From Methylobacterium sp. PvR107 (GTDB taxonomy: Bacteria > Pseudomonadota > Alphaproteobacteria > Rhizobiales > Beijerinckiaceae), in assembly GCF_017833295.1 (NCBI RefSeq), contig NZ_JAFIBW010000001.1:558001-622000 (forward strand): DNA of 64,000 bases. The letters are read 5' to 3'. Under the pieces are notes generated by a model. That model worked only from the letters and a program-made list of their open reading frames with translations. It was not told the DNA's origin and ran no database searches. Shown here in pieces: positions 17,638 to 27,411 of the stretch. Numbering within the stretch: the first letter of the stretch is position 1; each line of letters begins with the position of its first letter. The position numbers were made by a program, and so were the translations under genes.

Positions 17638-19139
17638 CCGTCGCCGTCGCGCCCCCGCCGGCCGTGTCGCCCGTCCTGGCCGAGCCCTGCCTCAGCGTCC
17701 GCGGCCTGACCAAGCGCTACGGCGGCCTCGTCGCCGTCAAGGCGGTCGACCTCGACCTGCGGCCCGGCGAGATCCTGGGCCTGATCGGCCCGAACGGCTC
17801 GGGCAAATCCACCGTGATGAAGCTGATCATGGGCCTGGAGCGGCCGAGCGCCGGCTCGATCCGCCTCGATGGCACCGAGATCGGCGGGATGCCGGCCCAC
17901 CGGGTGGCGCGCTCCGGGATCGGCCTCGTGTTCCAGCACGCGCGGCCCCTCCAGCGGCAGACCGTGCTGGAGAATATCAGCCTCGCGCTCCTGCCCGACA
18001 GCCTGATCCGGCTGGCGGCCGACCCCCATGTGGCGCGTCGTGCGAAAGAGATCGCCGAGCGCGTCGGGCTCGGGGCCGTCATCGACCGGCGCCCCGGCAC
18101 CCTGCCCTTCGCGGATCTGCGCCGGCTCGAACTCGCCAAGGCCATCGCCCGCGATCCGCGGGTGGTGCTGGTCGACGAGCCCTTCGCCGGCCTGACCGGC
18201 GGCGAGGTCGCGGCCTTCTCGGAGCTGATCCGGGGGTTTCGCGACGAGGGCAAGGCCGTGCTCCTTGTCGACCACAACGTGAAGAGCGTCGCGGCCCTCG
18301 TGGACCGGGTCTTCGCGATGTATCTCGGCGAGCGCATCGCCGAGGGCTCGGCCGAATCCGTGATGGCCGACCCGACCGTGCGCCGGGTCTATCTCGGCGG
18401 CAGCATCGAGACGGCGGCCCGGCCCGAGGCGGCGTTCAAGCCCGACTCGCTGCTCACCGTCGAGGGCGTCAACGTGCTCTACGGCAAGGCGCAGGCCCTG
18501 CGCGCCGCCTCGATCCACGTCCACGAGGGCGAGTTCGTCTCGGTGGTCGGCCTGAACGGCGCCGGCAAGACCACGTTGTTCAACGCCATCTCGGGGCTCG
18601 TGCCGCACATGGGCACGATCCGGTTCGGCGGCCAGGACCTCGCCCGGATGAAGCCCGCCGCCATCGCCCGCGCCGGCATCGTCCAAGTGCCCGAGACCCG
18701 GGAGCTGTTCGGCGATCTCAGCGTGCGCGAGAATCTCGACCTCGGCGGCCAGCATTTCCCGAAGGCCGAGAGCGCCAAGCAGCGCGAGTGGCTCTACGAG
18801 CTGTTCCCGATCCTCAAGGCCCGCGAGGGCCAGACCGCCCGGACCCTGTCGGGCGGCGAGCAGCAGATGCTGACCATCGCCCGGGCGCTGATGATGCGGC
18901 CGCGCCTCCTGATCCTCGACGAGCCGACGCTCGGCCTCGCCCCGGTGATCCTGGAACTGCTGTCGAAGGCGCTGGAGAAGCTGCGGCAGACCACGCCGAT
19001 CACGGTCCTGCTCGGCGAGCAGAACGTCACCTTCGCGCTCCCGCACGCCGATCGCGTCTACGTGCTGGAACAGGCGCGGATCGTCTGGGAGGGGCCGCCG
19101 CAGCGCTTCGCCAGCGAGATGGGATCGGCCTATCTGTGA
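17634..19139 (+). CDS. fused LivG-LivF ABC transporter ATPase
   Basis: One 501-residue polypeptide carries two complete ATPase domains. The first (about 18-255) has Walker [10 protein letters not shown] at 52-60, Walker B VVLVDEPF near 178, and the LivG-type [17 protein letters not shown]. The second (about 273-500) has Walker [10 protein letters not shown] at 306-314, signature [15 protein letters not shown] and Walker [12 protein letters not shown]. In most bacteria these are separate livG and livF genes; here they are joined in frame through a short [11 protein letters not shown] linker. The first domain's signature is degenerate ([10 protein letters not shown] instead of LSGGQ-like). It energises the LivHM channel. 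Confidence 0.88.
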   Translation: MTVAVAPPPAVSPVLAEPCLSVRGLTKRYGGLVAVKAVDLDLRPGEILGLIGPNGSGKSTVMKLIMGLERPSAGSIRLDGTEIGGMPAHRVARSGIGLVFQHARPLQRQTVLENISLALLPDSLIRLAADPHVARRAKEIAERVGLGAVIDRRPGTLPFADLRRLELAKAIARDPRVVLVDEPFAGLTGGEVAAFSELIRGFRDEGKAVLLVDHNVKSVAALVDRVFAMYLGERIAEGSAESVMADPTVRRVYLGGSIETAARPEAAFKPDSLLTVEGVNVLYGKAQALRAASIHVHEGEFVSVVGLNGAGKTTLFNAISGLVPHMGTIRFGGQDLARMKPAAIARAGIVQVPETRELFGDLSVRENLDLGGQHFPKAESAKQREWLYELFPILKAREGQTARTLSGGEQQMLTIARALMMRPRLLILDEPTLGLAPVILELLSKALEKLRQTTPITVLLGEQNVTFALPHADRVYVLEQARIVWEGPPQRFASEMGSAYL

Positions 19140-19149
19140 GGGGCGCTTC

Positions 19150-19259
19150 CCCTCCCTTCCCTGCGGGGAGGGGCCAGGGGTGGGGGTGGTGCAGAAGGGA
19201 CCGCAACGCCTCATTCCGCACCACCCCCACCTCCAACTCCTCCCCGCCAGGGGGAGGAG
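19150..19259. repeat. GC-rich palindromic element, type B (copy 1)
   Basis: A long hairpin: the left arm runs CCTCCCTTCCCTGCGGGGAG then GGGGTGGGGGTGGTGC, and the right arm mirrors it as GCACCACCCCCACCTCCAAC then TCCTCCCCGCCAGGGGGAGG. It separates the transporter genes from the acyl-CoA dehydrogenase. A related copy lies at 38780-38869. Confidence 0.7.
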
Positions 19260-19297
19260 CGAAGCCCGCAGCGACGGATGTGAGCGGAGCGGACACC

Positions 19298-20533
19298 GTG
19301 GACTTCACCCTCTCCCAATCCCAGACCCACTGGCTGACCCGCGTCCGCGCCTTCATCGCCGACGCGATCCTGCCGGCCGCCGCCGCGGTGGCGGCCGAGC
19401 GCGCGGAGAGCCGCGAACCCTCCCCCACGATGGAGCGGCTCAAGGAGACGGCGAAGGCCGAGGGCCTGTGGAACCTGTTCCTGCCGCCCTCCCCCGAGCA
19501 CGACACCGACGCCTATCGCGGCGCCGGCCTGACCAACCTCGACTACGCGCTCTGCGCCGAGGCGATGGGCCGGGTCGGGATCGCCTCGGAAGCGTTCAAC
19601 TGCGCGGCGCCCGACACCGGCAACATGGAGGTGCTGCACCGCTACGGCACCGCGGCCCAGAAGGACCGGTGGCTGAAGCCCCTGATGGCCGGCGAGATCC
19701 GCTCGGCCTTCCTGATGACCGAGCCGGAGGTCGCCTCCTCGGACGCCACCAACATCAGCACGTCGATCCGCCGCGACGGCGACCATTACGTCGTCGACGG
19801 CCGCAAGTGGTGGTCGACCGGCGTCGGCGACCCGCGCTGCAAGATCGCGATCCTGATGGGCAAGACCGACCCGGAGGCCCCCCGCCATCGCCAGCAGTCG
19901 CAGATCCTGGTGCCCATGGACACACCGGGCGTGCGCGTCGAGCGCCTGCTCCCGGTCTTCGGCTACGAGGACGCCCCCAAGGGCCACGGCGAGGTCGTGC
20001 TGGAGAATGTCCGCGTGCCGGCCGAGAACCTGATCCTCGGCGAGGGGCGGGGCTTCGAGATCGCGCAGGGGCGGCTCGGGCCCGGCCGGATCCACCATTG
20101 CATGCGCACGATCGGGGCGGCCGAGGTGGCGCTGGAGGCGATGGCGCGCCGTCTCGTCTCACGCGTCGCCTTCGGCAAGCGGATCTCCGAGCAATCGGTC
20201 TGGGAGCAGCGGGTCGCCGAGGCGCGGATCGACATCGAGATGACTCGCCTCCTCTGCCTGAAGGCCGCCGACATGATGGACAAGGTCGGCAACAAGGGCG
20301 CCAAGCTCGAGATCGCCATGATCAAGGTCGCGGCGCCCCGGGTGGCGCTGAAGGTGATCGACGACGCGATCCAGGCCCATGGCGGCGCCGGCGTCTCGGA
20401 GGATTTCGGGCTCGCCAAGATGTACGCCCATATCCGCACCCTGCGGCTCGCCGACGGGCCCGACGAGGTCCACAACCGGTCGATCGCTCGGCTGGAATTC
20501 GGGCGCTACACCAACGCCCGGGAGGGGGCATGA
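19298..20533 (+). CDS. acyl-CoA dehydrogenase, ACAD10/11-like
   Basis: The 411-residue flavoprotein has the acyl-CoA dehydrogenase fold: [20 protein letters not shown] (substrate/FAD loop), [39 protein letters not shown] and [20 protein letters not shown] near the C-terminus. '[13 protein letters not shown]' and 'KWWSTG' are typical of the ACAD11-type branch, including LvaC-like enzymes. The GTG at 19298 was chosen; a second in-frame GTG lies at 19280. The stop overlaps the kinase gene as ATGA. In eukaryotes the same two domains are fused. Confidence 0.85.
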   Translation: MDFTLSQSQTHWLTRVRAFIADAILPAAAAVAAERAESREPSPTMERLKETAKAEGLWNLFLPPSPEHDTDAYRGAGLTNLDYALCAEAMGRVGIASEAFNCAAPDTGNMEVLHRYGTAAQKDRWLKPLMAGEIRSAFLMTEPEVASSDATNISTSIRRDGDHYVVDGRKWWSTGVGDPRCKIAILMGKTDPEAPRHRQQSQILVPMDTPGVRVERLLPVFGYEDAPKGHGEVVLENVRVPAENLILGEGRGFEIAQGRLGPGRIHHCMRTIGAAEVALEAMARRLVSRVAFGKRISEQSVWEQRVAEARIDIEMTRLLCLKAADMMDKVGNKGAKLEIAMIKVAAPRVALKVIDDAIQAHGGAGVSEDFGLAKMYAHIRTLRLADGPDEVHNRSIARLEFGRYTNAREGA

Positions 20534-21588
20534 GCGAGTCCGACGTCTTCTCCGGCGTGAAGCCGGTCGAGCCGCGCCACCGGATCGACGAGGCGCGGCT
20601 CGCCGCCTGGATGGCCGATCACGTGCGTGACTTCTCTGGCCCGCTCACCGTGCAGCAGTTCCGCGGCGGCCAGTCGAACCCGACCTACCGGCTCGACACG
20701 CCGGGCCAGGCCTACGTGCTGCGGCGAAAGCCCTTTGGCCCGCTCCTGCCCTCCGCGCACGCGGTGGAGCGCGAGTTCCGGGTGATCGGTGCCCTCTACG
20801 GCGAGGGGTTTCCGGTGCCGCGCCCCTTCGCGCTCTGCGAGGACGCCGAGATCATCGGCGCCGCCTTCTACGTGATGGAGGCGGTCGACGGCGCCGTGCA
20901 TTGGGACGGCGCCCTGCCGGACCTCGACCGCCACGCCCGGCACCGGCACTACGCCGCGATGATCGCCACGCTGGCGCGCCTCCACGCCATCGACCCGGAG
21001 GCGGCGGGGCTTTCCGATTACGGGCGGCCCGGCAACTACTTCGCGCGGCAGGTCGACCGCTGGACCCGCCAGTACCGCGCCGCCGAGGAGGGGCGCCTGG
21101 ACGATGTCGAGCGCCTGATCGCGTGGCTGCCCAAGACGGTGCCGGAGCAGCAGGGCGCCTGCGTGGTCCACGGCGATTACCGCCTCGACAACCTGATCTT
21201 CTCCCGCGACGGCGGCGTCAGCGCCGTCCTCGACTGGGAACTGTCGACCCTCGGCGATCCGCTCGCCGATTTCAGCTATCTGCTGATGCAGTGGGCATTG
21301 CCGGCCGACGGGCGCAGCGGGCTCGGCGGCCTCGACCTGACGGCGCTCGGCATCCCCACCCGGGACGAGGCGGTGGCGCTCTACTGCCGGGCGGCCGGTC
21401 GGAAAACCCTGCCCGATCTCGACTGGTATTTCGCCTACAACCTGTTCCGGTTGGTCGGCATCCTGCAGGGCGTGGCGGCCCGCGCCAAGGCCGGCAACGC
21501 CGCGAGCGAGCACGCCTCCGCGATGGCGGCCCGCGTGCCGAAACTCGCCGCCGCGGCCTGGGGCTTCGCCGAGCGGGCGGGGGCGTGA
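20530..21588 (+). CDS. APH-fold phosphotransferase, ACAD10/11 kinase-domain-like
   Basis: The 352-residue protein has the aminoglycoside-phosphotransferase kinase fold. It has [12 protein letters not shown] (nucleotide loop), YVLRRKPFG (Lys), the catalytic [13 protein letters not shown] (HGDxxxxN, near residue 217) and the metal site [16 protein letters not shown]. This subgroup is the free-standing equivalent of the N-terminal domain of ACAD10/11. Homologues such as LvaA phosphorylate the gamma-hydroxyl of 4-hydroxyacyl-CoA. ATGA coupling to the dehydrogenase supports joint action. It is not expected to confer drug resistance. Confidence 0.85.
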   Translation: MSESDVFSGVKPVEPRHRIDEARLAAWMADHVRDFSGPLTVQQFRGGQSNPTYRLDTPGQAYVLRRKPFGPLLPSAHAVEREFRVIGALYGEGFPVPRPFALCEDAEIIGAAFYVMEAVDGAVHWDGALPDLDRHARHRHYAAMIATLARLHAIDPEAAGLSDYGRPGNYFARQVDRWTRQYRAAEEGRLDDVERLIAWLPKTVPEQQGACVVHGDYRLDNLIFSRDGGVSAVLDWELSTLGDPLADFSYLLMQWALPADGRSGLGGLDLTALGIPTRDEAVALYCRAAGRKTLPDLDWYFAYNLFRLVGILQGVAARAKAGNAASEHASAMAARVPKLAAAAWGFAERAGA

Positions 21589-21590
21589 GC

Positions 21591-22379
21591 ATGGAACTCG
21601 CCGGCCGCGTCGTCGCCGTCACGGGGGCTGCACGGGGCATCGGCCGGGCGCTCGCGGTCGCGGCCAAGGCCCGCGGCGCGACGATCGTGGCCCTCGACCG
21701 GGACGCGGCCGGGGCGGACGCCGTGGCCGCGGAACTCGGCGGACGGGCCTTTTCGCTCGACGTGGGCGACGCGGAGGCGGTCGCCGCAATCCTGAAGCGG
21801 ATCGAGGCCGAGATCGGCCCTGTCGCGCTCTATTGCTCCAATGCCGGCATCCTGGAGCGCGACCCCGATCCGGATCTCGCCAGCTCCGCGGGTCCGGAGA
21901 GCTGGGGGCGCTGCTGGTCGGTCAACGTGATGGGCCATGTCCACGCGGCGCGGGTTCTGATCCCGCTCTGGCGCGCCCGGGGCGGGGGCGCGTTTCTCGG
22001 CACGGTCTCGGCGGCGGGACTGCTCAGCCAGATCGGCAGCGCGACTTATTCGGCGACCAAGCACGCGGCGCTCGCCTTCCTGGAGCACCTCGCCATCGCG
22101 CATGCCGAGGACGGGATCCGGGTCGCCGCCCTGTGCCCGCAGGGGGTGGACACCGCCATGCTGGGCGCCGCCAGCGCCGCGTCGCGCGACGGCGTGCTGG
22201 CCCCCGAGGCCGTGGCCGAGGCCGCCCTCGACGGGCTGGCATCGGGGCGCTTCCTGATCCTGCCGCACCCGCAGGTGGCCGAATATGCCCGCCGCCGGGC
22301 CGAGGATCCCGAGCGCTGGCTCGCCGGCATGGCGCGCCTGCGCCGGTCGATGCGGGCGGGGGGGAATGGCGGCCGATGA
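21591..22379 (+). CDS. SDR-family oxidoreductase
   Basis: The 262-residue protein has VTGAARGIG (about 11-19), CSNAGI, a catalytic Ser in GTVSAAGLLSQIG and YSATKHAAL. The ATG at 21591 lies two bases after the kinase stop; a GTG at 21585 overlapping that stop is an alternative. The C-terminal MARLRRSMRAGG tail departs from FabG-like enzymes. It presumably interconverts a hydroxy and keto acyl intermediate in the same pathway; its exact substrate is unknown. Confidence 0.82.
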   Translation: MELAGRVVAVTGAARGIGRALAVAAKARGATIVALDRDAAGADAVAAELGGRAFSLDVGDAEAVAAILKRIEAEIGPVALYCSNAGILERDPDPDLASSAGPESWGRCWSVNVMGHVHAARVLIPLWRARGGGAFLGTVSAAGLLSQIGSATYSATKHAALAFLEHLAIAHAEDGIRVAALCPQGVDTAMLGAASAASRDGVLAPEAVAEAALDGLASGRFLILPHPQVAEYARRRAEDPERWLAGMARLRRSMRAGGNGGR

Positions 22380-22403
22380 TCTGTGTCGCGCCCCCTCACC
22401 GCC

Positions 22404-22517
22404 CGTCATCCCGGGGCCGCGCAGCGGAGCCCGGGATCCGGACGCGCTGTCCGGCCTCATCCTGGCGCCGCGGCGGCTCTGGGTCCCGGGCTCGCCCGCG
22501 GCGCCCCGGGACGACGG
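22404..22517. repeat. dispersed palindromic repeat, GTCATTCCGGG family (copy 2)
   Basis: Outer arms CGTCATCCCGGGGCCGCG and CGGCGCCCCGGGACGACG (imperfect inverse) flank about 75 bases with the shared words GCAGCGGAGCCCGGGATCC and GGGTCCCGGGCTCG. It sits inside the operon between two SDR genes, so it does not fully stop transcription if the operon is continuous. Confidence 0.7.
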
Positions 22518-22561
22518 GGCCGGTGCGGGATCCGCGCTTCTCCGGTGAGAGGGCCTAGCCC

Positions 22562-23332
22562 ATGTCCCTGTTCGACCTGACCGGCAAGACCGCCCTCATC
22601 ACCGGCTCCTCCCGGGGCATCGGGCGGGCGATCGCCCTACGGATGGCCGAGCACGGCGCCCGCGTGGTGATCTCCTCGCGCAAGCGCGAGGCCTGCGCGG
22701 CGGTGGTGGCCGAGATCGAGGCCGCGCACGGCCCCGGGCGCGCCGTGGCGATCCAGGCAAGCATCTCGGTGAAGGCGGAGCTGGAGGCCCTGGTCGCCGA
22801 GACCGAGAACCGGCTCGGGCCGGTCGACGTGCTGGTCTGCAACGCCGCCAGCAACCCCTATTACGGACCGCTGGCCGACATCACCGACGCGCAGTTCCGA
22901 AAAATCCTCGACAACAACGTCCTGTCGAACCACTGGCTGATCCAGAAGGTCGCCCCCGGCATGGTCGCGCGGCGGGACGGGGCGATCATCCTCGTCTCCT
23001 CGATCGGGGCGCTCAAGGGCTCGCCGGTGATCGGCGCCTACAACGTCTCGAAGGCCGCCGACCTCCAGCTCGCCCGCAACTACGCGGTGGAGTACGGGCC
23101 CGCCAACGTGCGGGTGAACTGCCTCTGCCCGGGTCTGATCCGCACCGACTTCGCCCGCGCCCTGTGGGAGGATCCCGCCATGCTGGCCGCCACCACGGAC
23201 GCCGCGCCCCTGCGCCGGATCGGCGAGCCCGACGAGATCGCCGGCGCGGCCGTGTTCCTGGCCTCGGCGGCCGGCCGGTTCGTGACCGGCCAAGCGCTCG
23301 TGATCGACGGCGGCGTGACCATCGCCCGATGA
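22562..23332 (+). CDS. SDR-family oxidoreductase
   Basis: The 256-residue classical SDR has ITGSSRGIGRAIALRMAEHG (cofactor motif about 14-21), VCNAASNPYYGPL in place of the usual NNAG, a catalytic Ser in LVSSIGAL, YNVSK and ITGQ-like VTGQALVIDGGVTIAR. It resembles peroxisomal DHRS4-type carbonyl reductases more than the SDR at 21591. The stop overlaps the ligase start as ATGA. A role as the keto-acyl reductase of the operon (LvaD function) is an inference. Confidence 0.82.
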   Translation: MSLFDLTGKTALITGSSRGIGRAIALRMAEHGARVVISSRKREACAAVVAEIEAAHGPGRAVAIQASISVKAELEALVAETENRLGPVDVLVCNAASNPYYGPLADITDAQFRKILDNNVLSNHWLIQKVAPGMVARRDGAIILVSSIGALKGSPVIGAYNVSKAADLQLARNYAVEYGPANVRVNCLCPGLIRTDFARALWEDPAMLAATTDAAPLRRIGEPDEIAGAAVFLASAAGRFVTGQALVIDGGVTIAR

Positions 23333-25104
23333 GCCCCGATCCCCGCATCCCCGCCGGCTGGCCGGCCCTGCCCTTCCGCGAGGCCGAGGCGCGGCTCACC
23401 GCCCCGGGCGCGCCCTTCGCCATTGCCACGGTGCCGATCCGCGGCGTGCCGACCCGGATCTGGGAGAAGGCTCCGCCGACGCTGGGCGACCTGTTCCGGA
23501 TCGCGCGCGGCCACGGAAACAAGACCTTCGTGGTCTACCAGAACGAGCGCGTGACCTTCACGGGCTTCGCCCGCGCCGCCACCACCCTGGCGCATGCGCT
23601 GACGGCTTCCGGCGTGCGCAAGGGCGACCGGGTCGCCATCGCGATGCGCAACCTGCCCGAATGGCCCGTCGGCTATTTCGGCGCCCTGCTCGCCGGGGCG
23701 ATCGCGACGCCGCTCAACGCGTGGTGGACCGGGCCAGAACTCGCCTACGGCCTGCAGAATTCGGGCGCGCGCGTTCTGATCGCCGACGGCGAGCGCTTTG
23801 AGCGGCTGGCCCCGCACCTGCCCGAATGCCGGGCCCTGGAGCGGGTGCTCACCACCCGGCTGGAGCCCGACACCCGGGCGACGCCGCTCGCCGACCTCAT
23901 CGGGCCGGTCCGGGACTGGGCCGCCCTGCCCGACCTGCCCCTGCCCGACATCGCCCTCGACCCGGAGGACGACGCGACCCTGTTCTACACTTCGGGCACC
24001 ACCGGCAAGCCCAAGGGCGCGGTCGGCACCCACCGGGCCGCCGCCACCACGGTGATGGCCTACCCCTACTCGGCGGCGCGCAGCGCCCTGCGCCGGGGCG
24101 AGAGCCCGCCGAAGCCCGACCCGGCCGCGCCGCAGCGGGCGGCGCTGCTGGTGATCCCGCTGTTCCACGTCACCGGGTGCCACGCGAGCCTTGGGGCGGC
24201 GCTCTATGGCGGCCACCGGCTGGTGATGATGCACCGCTGGGACGCGAATGCGGCCCTCGACCTGATCGAGGCCGAGGGCTGCACCAGCGCGGGCGGCGTG
24301 CCGACCATCGCGTGGCAGCTCGCCGCCGCGGCCCGGGAGGCCGGCCGCCCTCTGCCGACCCTCGAGGGTGTCACCTACGGCGGCGCGCCCGCGGCCGGCG
24401 ACCTCGTGCGGGCGCTCGGCGAGGCCCTGCCCCGGGTCGTTCCCGGCACCGGCTGGGGCATGACCGAGACCTCGGCGACCTTCACCCATCACCAGGGCGA
24501 GGATTACCTCGCCCATCCGGAATCCTGCGGACCGCCCCTGCCGGTCTGCGAGGTGCGGATCCTCGATCCCTTCGGGCAGGATCTGCCGCCGGGCGCGGTT
24601 GGCGAGCTGTGCGTGAAGGGCCCGAACGTGGTTCGCGGCTACTGGGACGACCCGGCGGCCATCGCGGAGGTTTTCTCGAACGGCTGGATGCGCACCGGCG
24701 ACCTCGCCCGTGCCGATGCCGAGGGCTTTCTGACCATCGTCGACCGGATCAAGGACATGCTGATCCGCGGCGGCGAGAACATCTATTGCTGCGAGGTCGA
24801 GAACGTCCTCTACGAACATCCGGACGTGATCGACGCCGTGGTGCTGCCCGTCCCCCACCCAACGCTGGGCGAGGAGCCGGGCGCCATCGTGGCGCTGGCC
24901 GAGGGGGCCAAGACCAGCCCGGAGGCGATCCGGGCCTTCGCGGCGGAACGGCTTGCGGCGTTCAAGGTGCCGGTGCGGGTCGTGGTCTGGGACGGGCTCT
25001 TGCCCCGCAACCCGGCCGGGAAGGTCCTGCGCGCGCCGCTGCGGAAGGTCTTTGCCGGCTCAGAGGATCATCAGAACGGCTCGCCCTCGTCGTCCGGGCG
25101 GTAG
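23329..25104 (+). CDS. acyl-CoA synthetase (AMP-forming, class I adenylate-forming)
   Basis: The 591-residue enzyme activates a carboxylic acid to its CoA thioester via an acyl-adenylate. Motifs are LFYTSGTTGKPKGAVGTHRA (P-loop, near 220), GWGMTETSATFTHHQG (A5), GWMRTGDLARADAEGFLTIV (A7, TGD) and RIKDMLIRGGENIYCCEVEN (A8 hinge). The A10 lysine is in RNPAGKVLR. The ATG at 23329 overlaps the SDR stop. It is the last gene of the plus arm. The 3' end overlaps a convergent gene by 34 bases. It probably supplies the acyl-CoA for the dehydrogenase/kinase pair. Confidence 0.9.
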   Translation: MSPDPRIPAGWPALPFREAEARLTAPGAPFAIATVPIRGVPTRIWEKAPPTLGDLFRIARGHGNKTFVVYQNERVTFTGFARAATTLAHALTASGVRKGDRVAIAMRNLPEWPVGYFGALLAGAIATPLNAWWTGPELAYGLQNSGARVLIADGERFERLAPHLPECRALERVLTTRLEPDTRATPLADLIGPVRDWAALPDLPLPDIALDPEDDATLFYTSGTTGKPKGAVGTHRAAATTVMAYPYSAARSALRRGESPPKPDPAAPQRAALLVIPLFHVTGCHASLGAALYGGHRLVMMHRWDANAALDLIEAEGCTSAGGVPTIAWQLAAAAREAGRPLPTLEGVTYGGAPAAGDLVRALGEALPRVVPGTGWGMTETSATFTHHQGEDYLAHPESCGPPLPVCEVRILDPFGQDLPPGAVGELCVKGPNVVRGYWDDPAAIAEVFSNGWMRTGDLARADAEGFLTIVDRIKDMLIRGGENIYCCEVENVLYEHPDVIDAVVLPVPHPTLGEEPGAIVALAEGAKTSPEAIRAFAAERLAAFKVPVRVVVWDGLLPRNPAGKVLRAPLRKVFAGSEDHQNGSPSSSGR

Positions 25105-25652
25105 TACCGCAGGGTCCGGCCGTCCGGGAACTGCACGGTCCGGCGGCGCACGACGAGGTAGCCGGCGGCCTCCGCGCTGCTCAGCCGGTCGAGGCGCTCG
25201 TCGGCGTAGCCCGGGCCGTAGCCGGGTCCGTACCCGTAGGCACGGTAGCGCGCGTAGCCTTCCGGCGGCGGCGGCGGGGGCGCGGCGGCGACCTGCGGTT
25301 CGCGGGATGTCCGCGCGGGCGTCGCTGCGATTCGGGTCCGGCGTGGCGCGGCGACGACCCGCTTGGTCGCTGGAATCCGGCGTATTGCCGTCCGCTCCGG
25401 AGCGCGCCGCGCCGCAACGGCCTTTCGCTTGGCGCGCGGCGGCCGGACCTCCGGCGACGCCGCGGCCGGCGTCGATGCGCTCACGGCTGCCGGCGCGGCG
25501 GCTTTCTGATCGGCGGCCGGCGGCGTCTCGGCGGACCGCTTGTGGGCCGGCGGATCCGTCCAGGTCGAGCCCGCGGCGGGCTCGGCGGTGGCGCCCCCGA
25601 CGCCGAGGAGCAGGATAAGGGCGACGAGGCTCGTGCGTGCGCCGTGCGGCAT
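25071..25652 (-). CDS. secreted Ala/Pro-rich hypothetical protein
   Basis: The 193-residue product starts with a clear signal peptide (MPHGARTSLVALILLLGVGG ... ATAEP). It then has a basic Ala/Pro/Arg-rich linker, a Gly/Tyr patch (YGYGPGYGPGYADERLDRLS) and a C-terminal segment ending YYRPDDEGEPF. The ATG at 25652 follows an AGGAGGG box; longer frames upstream lack one. The charged, low-complexity middle suggests a periplasmic or envelope protein. No known domain is recognised. Confidence 0.7.
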   Translation of the reverse strand: MPHGARTSLVALILLLGVGGATAEPAAGSTWTDPPAHKRSAETPPAADQKAAAPAAVSASTPAAASPEVRPPRAKRKAVAARRAPERTAIRRIPATKRVVAAPRRTRIAATPARTSREPQVAAAPPPPPPEGYARYRAYGYGPGYGPGYADERLDRLSSAEAAGYLVVRRRTVQFPDGRTLRYYRPDDEGEPF

Positions 25653-25835
25653 GGTGCCCTCCTGAGATCGCGGTGCATCGGGCTGGTCCGCGGGGCGGTG
25701 CAACAATAGAGCGAACGGCGGCGCAAGGGAATTCCGACCTTCCGTCTCCGCGGGGATCGGCGAGTACATGCCTATACCGGTGATACCCCGTTTCAGCGGT
25801 GCGGAACCTGCAGCGCTAGCGGGGGTTCCTTCGCC

Positions 25836-26081
25836 ATGTCCACCCCCGCCGATGCGTCCTCCGGCTCCCCACCCGGCCTTCGGGTGAGCGTCGATCTCAA
25901 CCTGTGCCAGGCCTATGCCCAGTGCTGCTACGCGGCGCCGCGGCACTTCCGTATCGAGGGGCATGAGGCCCTGTTCTACGACCCGGCTCCCGCCGCCGAG
26001 CACCGGGCCGACATCGAGCGCGCGCGTGTCGCCTGCCCGCTCCAGGCGATCCGGGTCGAGGATCCGGAGCGCGGCGCCTGA
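25836..26081 (+). CDS. single-cluster ferredoxin of a P450 system
   Basis: The 81-residue protein reads VSVDLNLCQAYAQCCYAAPR, with a late Cys in ARVACPLQAI. The C-x5-C...CP spacing matches the small [3Fe-4S]/[4Fe-4S] ferredoxins that feed bacterial cytochrome P450s, in which one ligand of the CxxCxxC motif is replaced. The adjacent Cys-Cys (QCC) is a small variation. It overlaps the reductase start by one base and is followed by a P450, so it is the electron carrier between the two. Confidence 0.85.
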   Translation: MSTPADASSGSPPGLRVSVDLNLCQAYAQCCYAAPRHFRIEGHEALFYDPAPAAEHRADIERARVACPLQAIRVEDPERGA

Positions 26082-27352
26082 TGGCGCAAGCCCACGAACG
26101 CGCCGTGATCGTCGGTGCCGGCCTCGCGGCTTTGCGCGGCGCCGAAGCCATGCGGGCGGCCGGCTTCTCCGGCCCGCTGACCATCGTCGGCGACGAGCCC
26201 TACCGGCCCTACGACCGACCGCCGCTCTCGAAGCACGTCCTCGCCGGTGCGACGCCTGCAGACGCGACGACCCTCCCGGGCAGCCTCGGCCTCGACGCGG
26301 ACTGGCTCTTGGGCTGCCCGGCCTCCGGTCTCGACCGGCAAGCCCGCACCGTCCGACTGGCCGACGGGCGCACCCTCCCCTACGACCGCCTGCTGATCGC
26401 CACCGGCACCCGGGCCCGACCCTGGCCGAACCCCCATGAGGGTCGGCTCGCCGGCGTCTTCACCCTGCGCGGCCGGGACGACGCCGCCGCCCTGCGCCGG
26501 GCCCTGGCCGCCGGTCCCCGGCGCGTGCTGGTGATCGGCGGCGGCTTCATCGGCTGCGAGGTCGCCAGCCTGTGCCGGAAACTCGGCCTGCCCGTGACCC
26601 TGGTGGAGTCCGGCCCGACGCCGCTGGCCCGTGTCCTCGGCCGCACCGTCGGGGCGTTCATCGGCGCGATCCACGCGGGTCACGGTGTCGAGTTGCGCTG
26701 CGGCAGCGAGGTCGAGTGGCTGGAGGACGAGCGTGGACGGCTGGTCCGCGCCCATCTCGTCGACGGAACCCGGATCGAGGCCGACGTGGCCGTCGTCGCC
26801 CTCGGCGCGATGCGCAATACCGCGTGGCTGGACGGGTCCGGCCTATCGGCGGATCCGGGCGGGGTCGATTGCGACGCGAGTGGCTACGTTCTCGATGCGG
26901 ATTGGGTTGAAGATCCGCGGATCGCCGCGGCCGGCGACGTGGCGCGCTTCCCGCACCCGCTCTATGGCGGCCGGCGCGTCGCGCTGGAGCATTGGAGTCA
27001 GGCGGTGGCGCAGGGCATCCATGCCGGCCGGCTGCTCGCCGGTGCCGTGCCCGAAGGCCCCTATGCCGAGCTGCCGACCTTCTGGTCGACCCAGGGCGAC
27101 CTCGTGGTCAAGTCGGCCGGACTGACCGAGGGGGCGGACGCGGTGGCGATCACGCAGGGCGATCCGGCATCCGGCCGATTCGTCGCCCTCTACGGCCGCG
27201 ACGGGCGGTGCATCGCGGCCCTCTCGGTGGATTCGGCCCGCTGGCTGCCGGCCCATGCGGAACTGGTCGCCGCCGGCGCGCCGTTCCCGCCCCGCGGCGC
27301 CGCCACCGACCGACCGAGGGACATCGCGATCTTCGCGCCGGACTTTCCTTGA
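26081..27352 (+). CDS. ferredoxin reductase, FAD/NAD-dependent
   Basis: The 423-residue flavoprotein has the FAD motif VIVGAGLAALRGAEAMRAAG near residue 9, PYDRPPLSK, an ATGTRAR strand end, the NAD motif VLVIGGGFIGCEVASLCRKL near 150, and the second FAD motif AAGDVARFPHPLYG near 283. This is the pattern of putidaredoxin reductase-like (BenD/CamA) enzymes. It takes electrons from NAD(P)H and passes them to the ferredoxin encoded just upstream, with which it overlaps by one base (TGATG). Confidence 0.9.
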   Translation: MAQAHERAVIVGAGLAALRGAEAMRAAGFSGPLTIVGDEPYRPYDRPPLSKHVLAGATPADATTLPGSLGLDADWLLGCPASGLDRQARTVRLADGRTLPYDRLLIATGTRARPWPNPHEGRLAGVFTLRGRDDAAALRRALAAGPRRVLVIGGGFIGCEVASLCRKLGLPVTLVESGPTPLARVLGRTVGAFIGAIHAGHGVELRCGSEVEWLEDERGRLVRAHLVDGTRIEADVAVVALGAMRNTAWLDGSGLSADPGGVDCDASGYVLDADWVEDPRIAAAGDVARFPHPLYGGRRVALEHWSQAVAQGIHAGRLLAGAVPEGPYAELPTFWSTQGDLVVKSAGLTEGADAVAITQGDPASGRFVALYGRDGRCIAALSVDSARWLPAHAELVAAGAPFPPRGAATDRPRDIAIFAPDFP

Positions 27353-27411
27353 GCCGCACACTCCTTCGGACACGCCGTGCGTGCCGTTCGCCGCGGTGAA
27401 CAGGCCTGTTG

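Noticed and set aside
20530..21588. Aminoglycoside resistance kinase
   Set aside because: The fold is right, but it is translationally coupled to an ACAD11-like dehydrogenase and resembles the ACAD10/11 kinase domain, which indicates acyl-CoA metabolism.
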